A DNA stretch of 64,000 nucleotides from Planctomycetales bacterium (GTDB lineage Bacteria > Planctomycetota > Planctomycetia > Planctomycetales > Planctomycetaceae): contig JAPLOA010000079.1 of NCBI GenBank assembly GCA_026400835.1, positions 62,001 through 126,000 on the forward strand. The letters run 5' to 3'. Of the stretch, positions 36,741-44,743 are shown piece by piece. The notes beneath the pieces are model-generated. The model was not told the origin of the DNA. It saw nothing but the letters and a program-made list of their open reading frames with translations, and ran no database searches. Both the position numbers and the translations under genes were made by a program. How positions within the stretch are numbered: position 1 is the first letter of the stretch; every line of letters starts with the position of its first letter.

Positions 36741-39194
36741 TTACTTCAGGATATCATCAATGAGCTGATTCTTTTGCAGCTTTTTCGTTTCGTCCCGGTT
36801 CTTCTGCAGTTCATCAAGGATGGCCTTCAGATCACGGAGAGCCTCATGAAACTCAGCCATATCTCGAACATTCTCCAGAACCACCTTCAGAGCCAAGATG
36901 ACCTTTGTCACCTCTGCATTCGCATTCGCGACAAGCAATTCCGTGGGCTGTCCATCCTGCGCGGCGACTCTCAGGGCACTGACGGCTCGGTCGGCAGAAG
37001 GTAACATCTCTGCACTGACAACCTTTAGAGGATCCACGATGGATGATCGCATATTCTCGGCCAGCTGCTGTGGAGGCACGGCGTTGTTGATCAACTGGCG
37101 GACGACTTCCTCAAAGCCTTCAATGATGGAACTCAGCTCGTTAGCCTGTCGACGCAAATTGTTGCCACTGCGCGTCGCACTGGTATTCAGGCTGACTCGA
37201 TCCTCCTGAACCGCGTTTGCCCCCGCCTCATCGACTCTCGCAGCAACATCCTTGTGGAACAGCAAGTCGTTGTTGAGTTCTTCCAGTTGGCTGATCACTT
37301 CCTCAAACCGCCCACGCAGAGCAATCTCACGCGTGTAGAGCAGCGACAGAAGCTCCTCGATGCTGACAATGCGAAACAGCATAGGCTCGCCACGAGTCAC
37401 ACCCGGGGCCGGAAAGATGTTAGCATCTGTAGCCGTGATTGACAGCGTCAGCGTCTGCCCCTCCGACAGTTCCAGCACCTGAACATCAAACAGTTCGTAC
37501 GCCTCAGTCTCACTACGGCGAAGTTCGAAGTCGGTCGTGTTTTTGTCCGGAATTAAACGAAACGGCCTCGGTCGCCACGTTGATTCATCGTCGACAAGAA
37601 ACTCAAAAGTTGCCGACTTCAATCCGTAGTCATCCTTGATTCTGCCAGCAACCGGAATCTTGGCGAATCGCGTGATAGCATTGTCGATGCCAGTCAGCTG
37701 GGCCACAACAACTGGCGGCTTGTCTTCCAGCCCTTGCACTCGAAGTGTCTCGGGGCTGACTGTCATGACATCGTCGACGTCATGCAGAAAGAAACGCAGG
37801 TTGGCATTCGAGGGGATCTTCAGAACATCCAATTCTGCAGTCACTGGGACAGTTGTTGTGTCCGGTTCTGAGCCACTTGAGGCGACAGTCTCTTTTGCCG
37901 TTTCAGGCAGTGGTGAGGTAATTTCAAATCGAGCAGAAAAGGCCATCCCATCCTGAGTAATCAGTTTTCTTCCGTTGGAGTCTGACGACTGCGAGTCTCT
38001 CATGGTCAGTGTTGAACCATCGTGGTCTCCTGAGAGCTCAAACTGATCGGAAACAATTCGCACGCCTCGCAGCGCCTTGCTGGAGGTTGCCGTCAGTTCA
38101 AATAATGTTCCGATCGGCAACTGAACTTCACTGCCATTGACGGAAATCGACGTCTCGCGCTGCTGATTCCAGCCGGTGTATTCAGGGTAAACACACTTCA
38201 GCACTATCCCATCAATCCCAGGCGGATTTACCACATCCACATGATAGGGCGTTCGGCTGCGATAATCGCCAGCCAGCAGTTCCACAATGATCGGTTCCTG
38301 CAGACGCGTCACAACAAAGCGAAACTTTCGGTTCGATGATGATGTCGGAGAAACGTACGTTCGACTTCGTGAACCATCTGCTCTGACAACATCGACTCGA
38401 ACACGGTCCGGAACGATCCAATCCTGCCCTTCAGTGGGACCACCGTCAGGGACAAACATCTCAAGTTCCAGATCAGCCCCGCGCGGATGACGATACAGAA
38501 GTTGATCATCCGCCGGAACAAATTCGACAGCCCTGTCGCCCGGCTGAGCAATCGCGACCATTTTCAGATCTGTGGTTCGTTCATGGTAGGTTTCATCGCA
38601 AAGAACAAATGCACTCCACCAGCGAGTCAGCAGTTGCGGCTGAGCGATGGCTGTAACGAGCAAAGACAACAGCAACCCGCCCGCGAAGAGACTCAACCGT
38701 TTGACTGATGAAATGTCGAAGATTTCATCAGAGACAACGGTCTCCGCGAGTGCTTCTGCTTCGTGAATCGACCTTTCCAGCATCGGACGTGTCAGCGGCC
38801 CCTCAACTGGCAAGCCTTTTGATGTTTCGATCGATGTGATCAGGCGATCCTGGAACTGCGGAAACCTGCGTTCCAGAATCAACGCGATGTCCAGGTCACG
38901 AACGCGGCGCAGGAGCGGAAAGCAAACGCGACTCGCCAGAAGCCATAACACGGCGGGCAGCATCACGCCCAACAGGATTGCTCGAAGACCGACAGGAAGC
39001 TCGAGATGCTGAAGCAGAAACCAGCCAATGTCCAGAGTGGTGGTCACCCAGAAGACCACGGCCGCAAAACACACCGTGAGCAGGACACCAGTGGCCACGG
39101 CATCACGCCGCAATCGAAAACGCACGCGCCGGATCAGTGCTTGAACTTTCGGCGGAATCGAAATTTGAGTGACTGTTTGAGTCGGTGAAGACAT
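36741..39194 (-). CDS. Large membrane-anchored protein (DUF4175-like)
   Basis: 817 residues from the ATG at 39194, preferred over a GTG at 39239 because GGGA lies just upstream and the frame before it is not conserved-looking. Two N-terminal membrane helices (about 35-60 and 70-95) are followed by RDLDIALILERRFPQFQDRL, a third helix near 165-185, and a long beta-rich periplasmic region with Ig-like stretches (DVVNPPGIDGIVLKCVYPEY). The C-terminal 150 residues are helical (ELLVANANAEVTKVILALKV, FHEALRDLKAILDELQKNRD). The layout fits DUF4175-type proteins. Probably an envelope-associated complex with the downstream coiled-coil protein. Confidence 0.72.
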   Translation of the reverse strand: MSSPTQTVTQISIPPKVQALIRRVRFRLRRDAVATGVLLTVCFAAVVFWVTTTLDIGWFLLQHLELPVGLRAILLGVMLPAVLWLLASRVCFPLLRRVRDLDIALILERRFPQFQDRLITSIETSKGLPVEGPLTRPMLERSIHEAEALAETVVSDEIFDISSVKRLSLFAGGLLLSLLVTAIAQPQLLTRWWSAFVLCDETYHERTTDLKMVAIAQPGDRAVEFVPADDQLLYRHPRGADLELEMFVPDGGPTEGQDWIVPDRVRVDVVRADGSRSRTYVSPTSSSNRKFRFVVTRLQEPIIVELLAGDYRSRTPYHVDVVNPPGIDGIVLKCVYPEYTGWNQQRETSISVNGSEVQLPIGTLFELTATSSKALRGVRIVSDQFELSGDHDGSTLTMRDSQSSDSNGRKLITQDGMAFSARFEITSPLPETAKETVASSGSEPDTTTVPVTAELDVLKIPSNANLRFFLHDVDDVMTVSPETLRVQGLEDKPPVVVAQLTGIDNAITRFAKIPVAGRIKDDYGLKSATFEFLVDDESTWRPRPFRLIPDKNTTDFELRRSETEAYELFDVQVLELSEGQTLTLSITATDANIFPAPGVTRGEPMLFRIVSIEELLSLLYTREIALRGRFEEVISQLEELNNDLLFHKDVAARVDEAGANAVQEDRVSLNTSATRSGNNLRRQANELSSIIEGFEEVVRQLINNAVPPQQLAENMRSSIVDPLKVVSAEMLPSADRAVSALRVAAQDGQPTELLVANANAEVTKVILALKVVLENVRDMAEFHEALRDLKAILDELQKNRDETKKLQKNQLIDDILK

Positions 39195-39239
39195 GTTGTC
39201 CCTGCATCTGTTCCCGACTGGCGTTGTCCCCCCGGACAC

Positions 39240-39556
39240 CGTCAGTCTGACGGGAGTCTATGCTGTCCCGGCAGGCAGAGAAAGAGACGCCTTTCAGATT
39301 CCGTATCCCAACGAGGTTCTGCATTTTCTCAGGCCGCTGTTCTATTCAGGAGCAGAACACGGCCGGATTATGCCCTGAATCGTTTTACAAACAACCGCGA
39401 GTTCGTCGCAATGACGATTGAATTTCCTCTAGAATTCTTGTGTTGATGCAAATCCACGGATCCAATGGTATGCCAAAGACCGAACAGGAATCGACTGTTC
39501 TCCGGAATGCTCATTCCGACCGTGTGTCCAATCCATGTTAGTCCCGAGAGCGAACG
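39240..39556. other. Intergenic region, divergent
   Basis: About 320 bases between the DUF4175-like gene (-) and the SHD1 gene (+). No gene or clear promoter box found. Confidence 0.4.
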
Positions 39557-40492
39557 ATGAATTCCAAATCCATAGCTGCCCTGCTTGTCGCCATTTCCTG
39601 TCTCGTGTCAGAGACTACGGTCGCACGTGATTGGACCGACGCAACTGGCAAACACAAGTTCTCAGGAGACCTGATTGCCGCCAGCCCTGAAACGATCCTG
39701 CTGCGAGGAAAACGCAAGACACTTGAGGCGTATGTCGTTTCTGAACTCAGCGAAGCCGATCAGGCGTTCGTAAAGGAGTATTTGGAGTCAAAAACGGATG
39801 ATGTCGCTCCGGAGAAAATGCAGACCTGGACTGGTCGAGAAGGAGTCAGTCTCCGCGGTCGAGTGATCGGTTACGGAACACGAACACTTGAGATCACGAC
39901 TCAGTCTGGAGCAATCCAGGTCAACAAGACACCATTGAGCAGAATGGACGAGATCTACAAAAAAATGATGCCAAAGATTGTGGCAGAGTTCGACGACAAT
40001 TCGGTGAATACGGAAGCTGATCTTGCGCTCTGGGGACGCAAGCTGAGAGGAAAAGAGAAATCCTTCACTGTTGACGGCGTCCTGATGGAACTTGAAAACG
40101 GTGAGAAGATTGCAGTTCCTTTGTTCCTGTTTTCAGAAAAGGAACGCGAAGTTCTCGAAGCCGGCTGGGACACATGGAAAGCAGAAGCCACCGAAGAGGA
40201 CGAGCGAAACCGTGAAAGCTTTCTAGCCGAGGCCTCTGCGGCCGAGTACCACCGTAATCAGGAAGCTGCCGCTCAGGCCAATCAACAGATTCAGTTGATG
40301 CAGTTGAGCATGATGGCTGTAAATGCCGGGTTCGCACACATCTGGCAAGTCCAGATGACGCCTCGACCGGGCGTTCGTGCTCGACCGATGGTTGTTATGG
40401 TCCCTGCACAAAACAGTGCACAAGCTCAGACCCTCGCGGCAGAAAAGTATCCCGCTTTCGTACCCGGCGCAACGGCTCAGGTGAGTTATTAG
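39557..40492 (+). CDS. SHD1-domain secreted protein
   Basis: 311 residues. Signal peptide (about 1-23, ending VARD) followed by the SHD1 pattern DWTDATGKHKFSGDLIAASP and ELSEADQAFVKEYLESK, a beta-barrel module shared with eukaryotic SLA1 and expanded in planctomycetes. A second similar unit follows (TWTGREGVSLRGRVIGYGTR with LSRMDEIYKKM). The C-terminal third is helical with Gln- and Ala-rich parts and ends in a Pro/Val/Met segment. Function unknown; SHD1 in eukaryotes binds NPFXD-type peptides, not shown here. Its last 270 bases lie opposite another open frame. Confidence 0.8.
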   Translation: MNSKSIAALLVAISCLVSETTVARDWTDATGKHKFSGDLIAASPETILLRGKRKTLEAYVVSELSEADQAFVKEYLESKTDDVAPEKMQTWTGREGVSLRGRVIGYGTRTLEITTQSGAIQVNKTPLSRMDEIYKKMMPKIVAEFDDNSVNTEADLALWGRKLRGKEKSFTVDGVLMELENGEKIAVPLFLFSEKEREVLEAGWDTWKAEATEEDERNRESFLAEASAAEYHRNQEAAAQANQQIQLMQLSMMAVNAGFAHIWQVQMTPRPGVRARPMVVMVPAQNSAQAQTLAAEKYPAFVPGATAQVSY

Positions 40493-41113
40493 GTTTCGAA
40501 CACAAATCGCCTGCAAACGGTAGATCCCATACCCTTCCGCGTGCCGTAAGCTGATGTCCGCCAATGTGACCCCTTCCTGCCTGGAAAATAGGTCGTTCGA
40601 CGCGTCGGTCGGTCTCACCGAAGCGAGTTGCGTTGTCAAACCCTGAATCGTAGGTTGGACATTCTTGTCCGACTGCGGTTGTGGAGAATCAGGGCGGTCC
40701 GCCGCGTCCACGGTTAGGAATTGTGACGCTGAAACCTCGCGGCATTCAAAGCAATTAGCAAACGCGGATACAAATTCACGTACGTCGAGAGGCTGATCGT
40801 CAGGCCATGAGAAAACTCTACCGGACGATTCGAACGAAGCATTCTCCTCCTGTGGCAGCAGTGTAATCGAATAGCCGGCCTGCTGTGCAGGTTGCTGTAA
40901 GTCATGCAACAACTGCCAGGGAGATTCGACACCATGATCCGATTGGATGCTACATGGAAGATCTCGAACGTTCGACTGGAAGTGCCATCTCCAATCCGCC
41001 TCAGGGTTCAGAGTATCTTGTCGGCCACCTAAAGAGGCTTGGGCATCTGTTGCACCAAGCAGCAAAAGGAATTGCTGTAGCGTTGATCCGGACGGTGATT
41101 CATCTTTTGACAT
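40223..41113 (-). CDS. Unknown protein downstream of toxin/immunity pair, 3' end antisense to SHD1 gene
   Basis: 296 codons, of which the first about 207 lie in otherwise empty sequence and the last 90 run antisense through the SHD1 gene. The N-terminal part looks protein-like (TLQQFLLLLGATDAQASL, EADWRWHFQSN, PWQLLHDLQQPAQQAGYSIT, EFVSAFANCFECREVSAS); the antisense tail is Arg/His/Leu-rich as expected for a shadow. In a neighbouring frame a double stop TAATAA lies at the junction near 40490, so a small indel may have removed the true stop. 43 bases downstream of the probable immunity gene. No family recognised. Confidence 0.45.
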   Translation of the reverse strand: MSKDESPSGSTLQQFLLLLGATDAQASLGGRQDTLNPEADWRWHFQSNVRDLPCSIQSDHGVESPWQLLHDLQQPAQQAGYSITLLPQEENASFESSGRVFSWPDDQPLDVREFVSAFANCFECREVSASQFLTVDAADRPDSPQPQSDKNVQPTIQGLTTQLASVRPTDASNDLFSRQEGVTLADISLRHAEGYGIYRLQAICVRNLITHLSRCAGYESGILFCREGLSLCTVLCRDHNNHRSSTNARSRRHLDLPDVCEPGIYSHHAQLHQLNLLIGLSGSFLITVVLGRRGLG

Positions 41114-41156
41114 CAGGGCAATTCTAAACGGCTAAATCCTGGAACAAAACAGCTCA

Positions 41157-42152
41157 TCAGAATACGGCATCCGCGAGTTCTGGATAGCGATCTTTTGCCC
41201 ATGCGACAGCCTTATCCAGCCGCGGGTCAGATAGCCGAACGACTTTGTCTGGCAGATGATCGAATGGAGCCTCCAAGACTGGATGCGAGAATATCGGCGT
41301 CTCCTTCCCCATATCTTTTCGAACACGATAAATCGTAAGTATCTCTACCGGGACAATGATCCACGGGTTCGGCGAACAAACTTTCCATAGGCGCATAACT
41401 CGGGAGTCGACAAGTCGATCCTCGCACATCCATTTCAGGGTAGTCTCAATGTCCGCAGGATCGTCCCAAGCTTCGAGTATGGGAGCATACGGCCCCAAGG
41501 CGGCAAACTCTGGCTGATCCGGTAACTCAAGAGGCCGCCCGAGCCTTCGCCCCACCAGTCTAAGTAACATCGAATCGAGTCCGACTAATGAGTAGTTGTA
41601 AAGTGTTCGCACCGCGTTTGGGTTCTCGTCGGGCGAGGTAAATTGATTTTGCGATTGAGCTATTGCCTCAGGTGACGGTTTCACGGTGCGGTGCGTCCAG
41701 CTGATCGGCAAAATGCTTGAGAAAAGCAAGTCTGCCAACGCAAAATCTTGCATCAAAATGGCGCAAGCAAGCAAACGTACTCCGTCAGGGAAATTCGTAT
41801 CGGTGCTTCTTAACTCAGTCTTTTGGAGTTCAAGTAGCCAAACGGCCTCTGACAGAATCTGAAAGCGGCAGCCCAACCAATACCTCTCCCAGCCTCTGGA
41901 GTCGCCTTTCAGCAACGCGAGCCTGCCATTGTCTACTTCGAAATCTCCGAAGTACAGGCAACTGGAACGGATAAGGTTCCAGGGCTGCGTCCCCGAACGG
42001 CGCATCTGCTTCGGCACCCGACCCGATAAGGCATGTGAAAGGCGTTCTTCAGCTCGCCCCAAAGCGTATCGATCAAGATCCTGCAGACAAAGTTCTCCGG
42101 CAGCGATTAACTGTCGACGGCCACTGGATTGCGCCGCATGTTCATGTGTCAT
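41157..42152 (-). CDS. Probable immunity protein paired with the toxin module
   Basis: 331 residues from the ATG at 42152, which overlaps the toxin stop in an ATGA arrangement; an ATG two codons upstream (42158) is also possible. Soluble and mostly helical (LDRYALGRAEERLSHALSGR, FQILSEAVWLLELQKTEL, LDSMLLRLVGRRLGRPLELP), no signal peptide. Overlap with an upstream polymorphic-toxin C-terminal module is the usual arrangement of a cognate immunity gene; that is the basis of the call. The helical layout is loosely like Imm49-type immunity proteins, a guess only. Confidence 0.6.
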   Translation of the reverse strand: MTHEHAAQSSGRRQLIAAGELCLQDLDRYALGRAEERLSHALSGRVPKQMRRSGTQPWNLIRSSCLYFGDFEVDNGRLALLKGDSRGWERYWLGCRFQILSEAVWLLELQKTELRSTDTNFPDGVRLLACAILMQDFALADLLFSSILPISWTHRTVKPSPEAIAQSQNQFTSPDENPNAVRTLYNYSLVGLDSMLLRLVGRRLGRPLELPDQPEFAALGPYAPILEAWDDPADIETTLKWMCEDRLVDSRVMRLWKVCSPNPWIIVPVEILTIYRVRKDMGKETPIFSHPVLEAPFDHLPDKVVRLSDPRLDKAVAWAKDRYPELADAVF

Positions 42153-42892
42153 GGCCATGGTGTCTCCGATATTCCACGTAATCCTTCGTTAATCCGTACA
42201 ATAAAGCCACCACCAAAATTTCCATCCGTGATTGCTTCGCGAAGAACGCTTTCGACGACGGTCGTCCCCGGAGAAAGATTATGTGGAGCCCAATGACCTC
42301 GCCCCGATTGTCTCGCGTCGAAAAGCTCCTTAAGGATTCTTCCCGCGTTGGCTGCCGAACCTTGACGCTGAAGTTTTGACAACGCTCCCCAACTGCGTGT
42401 ACGCGCCTTAACTTCCGCGATGAAAATCTGACCGGTCTTTCGATTTCGCAGCACCATGTCGATTCCATGGCCGCTCGCATTTCGGATGCTACCGACAACG
42501 TCAAAACCCTTCCGCTTAAAATGCTTCCCGGCCTGCTTTTCCCACATTCGCCAGTCACAGGTATTGTGAACCAGCACGCCATCTTCGCCGACGTAGAAGA
42601 CGTGTTCTCCGTCGACTTCGATGTTGTATACGGTTTCGCGATTGGGGCGAAGCGGGGTACTGCAAGGCTCGTCTCGGCGGAGCGAGACGGCTACGTTGGT
42701 TGATCTCGGAGCGGCATCGCGACGTTCAATGAATATTCGTTCTGAGGCCGCTCGAACATAATTCGAATGTCCTGCCCTGCAGGCCCGGTTGGCAGGATCT
42801 GCAGCGATTGGCTCGGTCTGGTGACCGGTCAAAACAACGAGACCATCCCCAACAGTGCATCGAGGAGGACTTCGTGATTCTGGACAGACCAA
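42149..42892 (-). CDS. Truncated polymorphic toxin: end of HINT domain plus PD-(D/E)XK nuclease-like toxin
   Basis: The frame is 247 codons from a TTG at 42892, but codons before about 82 read through a REP-like repeat, so the supported coding part is roughly 42149-42649. It starts with ETVYNIEVDGEHVFYVGEDG and VLVHNTC, the exact type of C-terminal end of a HINT (intein-like) pretoxin domain, with the HN cleavage site at 109-110. After it comes a compact domain with GHGIDMVLRNRKTGQ and IFIAEVKARTRSWG: Asp145, Glu160 and Lys162 fit a PD-(D/E)XK nuclease core. In intact toxins a long secreted N-terminal part precedes this; here it is missing. Probably an orphan or decayed module. Confidence 0.72.
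   Translation of the reverse strand: MVCPESRSPPRCTVGDGLVVLTGHQTEPIAADPANRACRAGHSNYVRAASERIFIERRDAAPRSTNVAVSLRRDEPCSTPLRPNRETVYNIEVDGEHVFYVGEDGVLVHNTCDWRMWEKQAGKHFKRKGFDVVGSIRNASGHGIDMVLRNRKTGQIFIAEVKARTRSWGALSKLQRQGSAANAGRILKELFDARQSGRGHWAPHNLSPGTTVVESVLREAITDGNFGGGFIVRINEGLRGISETPWP
42653..42795. repeat. REP-like repeat, copy A
   Basis: 143 bases. The first 53 match 43005-43057 at 51 positions; the rest matches the second copy at lower identity (roughly 85 percent by eye). It contains a hairpin at 42670-42689 with seven-base stem CGTCTCG/CGAGACG. Lies inside the 5' part of the truncated toxin frame. Confidence 0.8.
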
Positions 42893-42923
42893 AGTAGCCG
42901 TCTCGCTCCGTCGAGACGAGCCC
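42888..42923. repeat. REP-like repeat, inverted partial copy C
   Basis: About 36 bases corresponding to the reverse complement of the hairpin end of copies A and B, with hairpin 42899-42918 (CGTCTCG-N6-CGAGACG). The truncated toxin's TTG start falls inside it. Confidence 0.75.
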
Positions 42924-43220
42924 TTAATCTTTTGTCTGCAACACTCGATGCAGACCGCTTCGTGTGTACGCGTCGTGGAAGTCTACAGGCCTGATGGCTG
43001 CAGGCGGGGTACTGCAAGGCACGTCTCGGCGGAGCGAGACGGCTACTTTGGTTGATCACTGAACTACGCGATGCGACGTTTCAATGAACGTTCGTTCCGA
43101 GGCAGCTCGAACATATCTCGAACGTCCTGTCCTGCAGGCCCGGCTGGCAGATAAAGTCTCGGCAACCACCGTTGAAATATTGATGGATGACTAGGGTCCA
43201 TCGGCTAAATCAACAGGCTG
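42893..43220. other. Gene-free repeat region
   Basis: 328 bases between the truncated toxin and the end of the PSCyt-WD40 gene, mostly made of the repeats B and C and a 70-base unique spacer. No gene is supported; short open frames here are repeat-derived (VAVSLRRDEP and mirrored forms). Confidence 0.6.
43005..43150. repeat. REP-like repeat, copy B
   Basis: 146 bases in the same direction as copy A, 352 bases further on, with hairpin 43022-43041. The two copies plus the inverted fragment C fill the gap between the toxin remnant and the PSCyt-WD40 gene. No transposase is nearby. Confidence 0.8.
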
Positions 43221-44663
43221 TTATTGGACATTCTGCCAATGAAGTTGACCGGCGGAGTCACCTGCAAGGATCTGTTGATCACCGTTGGCGAAAACGGACC
43301 GTAATGGGACTATGCGAACAGAACGCTTCTGATTCAGTTTTGTGGATTCGCCGAGAATCGAATAGGAGGCTTTCGGACTGCCGTCGGCGGACCAGATCCG
43401 AATTTGGCCATCTCTTCCGCAGGTCACCAGTTCGCCAGCGGTACTAAATGACGCATCCAGGACGCCATTCGCGATCTTGCCATACATCCCGGCAGGACGT
43501 ACTGGAGGATGGGCCTCGGGTTTTGATATCGCCGGCCAGCCTTTTGAAATCTCCCACCAGACAATCAGACCGTCTTCACCACATGAGGCCAGTATCTGGC
43601 TGTCTGATCGCCAGGCCAAAGCTTTGATTGCACCCTTGTGTTCAGAAAGCGGTAGTACCACGCCTCCACTTGTCGCATCCCAAAGATGAATATTGCCAAC
43701 TCGATCTGCACTGGCGAGAAGTTTCCCGTCCGGACTGTAGGCGACCGCCGTGATCCAGTCCGTATGTTTGACGAGTGTTTGCTGAAGTGTGCCGTCGCTT
43801 GTTGAGAACACTTTGATCGCTCGACCAGATCCTCCAACCGCCACAAACTTCTCATCCGGTGAAATATCTGCGGCCATGATGGCGTCTGTTTCATTGCCAA
43901 TTTCAGCAAGACGACTTCCCATTTTGACGTTGTATAGTACTGCTGAGCCGTGTTGTACCGGGCGACCTCCAGCGGCTAGTAGAACCGTTCCTGAGGAGTT
44001 AAATCGCAGCACGTGCGGTTCACCTTCGGGGAACGGCACGGAACCGATCACTGTTCGCGTCACTGTGTTAATAAAGTCGATTCGTTCGTAGTTGGCAATG
44101 GCTGCCAATTCTCCACGAGGACTCGCAGCAACAGCAAGAACAGGAAACGGACGATTCAACTTGATGGATGGCAACGCTGGCAGGTTTTCTGGCAGCGGAG
44201 CCGGGCCATCAACCGCCGCTTTTGCGGAAGGAACAAAGTTCATCTTTCGCGCCGGGACAGCCGCGCTTCCGCGGTTCTCTTTCAGACCCGTGTCAATCCA
44301 TTTTCGGATCATGGCCACATCGTCTGCCGGCAGAGGATCATTGTTCGGAGGCATCCGCTCTGCGGGATCCTCTGCCGTGATGGCCTGAAACAGGCGACTG
44401 CCGTTCGAGCGTTCCGGAATGAGCACTTCTCCGCCACTACCGCCCTTTATTGAAGTCGCAAAACTCGCAAGATTCAGACCAGCCTCCTGCTTCGACTCAC
44501 CATGGCACTGAAAACAGTGCTTGCGAAATATCGGCGCAATGTGGTCGTCGTAGTTGACCGAGATCTTTTCATCACCATTGGCTTCGATGGCAAAGAAGAG
44601 CAGCAACATCATTGTGCAACGGGCGGTTCTCTTTGTGTGAAGCGTCAGCCGTTTGGTCGTCAT
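43221..44663 (-). CDS. PSCyt-type c-type cytochrome domain fused to WD40 repeats, secreted
   Basis: 480 residues from the ATG at 44663 ([12 protein letters not shown], then a signal segment ending near IEANGD). The N-terminal planctomycete cytochrome C domain has HCFQCHG (CXXCH haem site), the [10 protein letters not shown] lead-in and [22 protein letters not shown] (distal Met). From about 175 on come WD40-like propeller blades ([71 protein letters not shown]). A TTG at 44747 would overlap the preceding gene stop but adds an uncharacteristic extension. Last gene of the DUF1501 module. Periplasmic electron-transfer or scaffold role is inferred. Confidence 0.9.
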   Translation of the reverse strand: MTTKRLTLHTKRTARCTMMLLLFFAIEANGDEKISVNYDDHIAPIFRKHCFQCHGESKQEAGLNLASFATSIKGGSGGEVLIPERSNGSRLFQAITAEDPAERMPPNNDPLPADDVAMIRKWIDTGLKENRGSAAVPARKMNFVPSAKAAVDGPAPLPENLPALPSIKLNRPFPVLAVAASPRGELAAIANYERIDFINTVTRTVIGSVPFPEGEPHVLRFNSSGTVLLAAGGRPVQHGSAVLYNVKMGSRLAEIGNETDAIMAADISPDEKFVAVGGSGRAIKVFSTSDGTLQQTLVKHTDWITAVAYSPDGKLLASADRVGNIHLWDATSGGVVLPLSEHKGAIKALAWRSDSQILASCGEDGLIVWWEISKGWPAISKPEAHPPVRPAGMYGKIANGVLDASFSTAGELVTCGRDGQIRIWSADGSPKASYSILGESTKLNQKRSVRIVPLRSVFANGDQQILAGDSAGQLHWQNVQ

Positions 44664-44743
44664 GATCAATGCCTGTGGGTACGGTGTATTCCAACACTTC
44701 ACAAAATCGATGTGAAGAAGAGCGACTGAATGCCACGGGTTCT

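Noticed and set aside
42855-43055. 66-codon plus-strand frame in the repeat region
   Set aside because: Made of the two mirrored REP hairpins; repeat-derived, not a gene.
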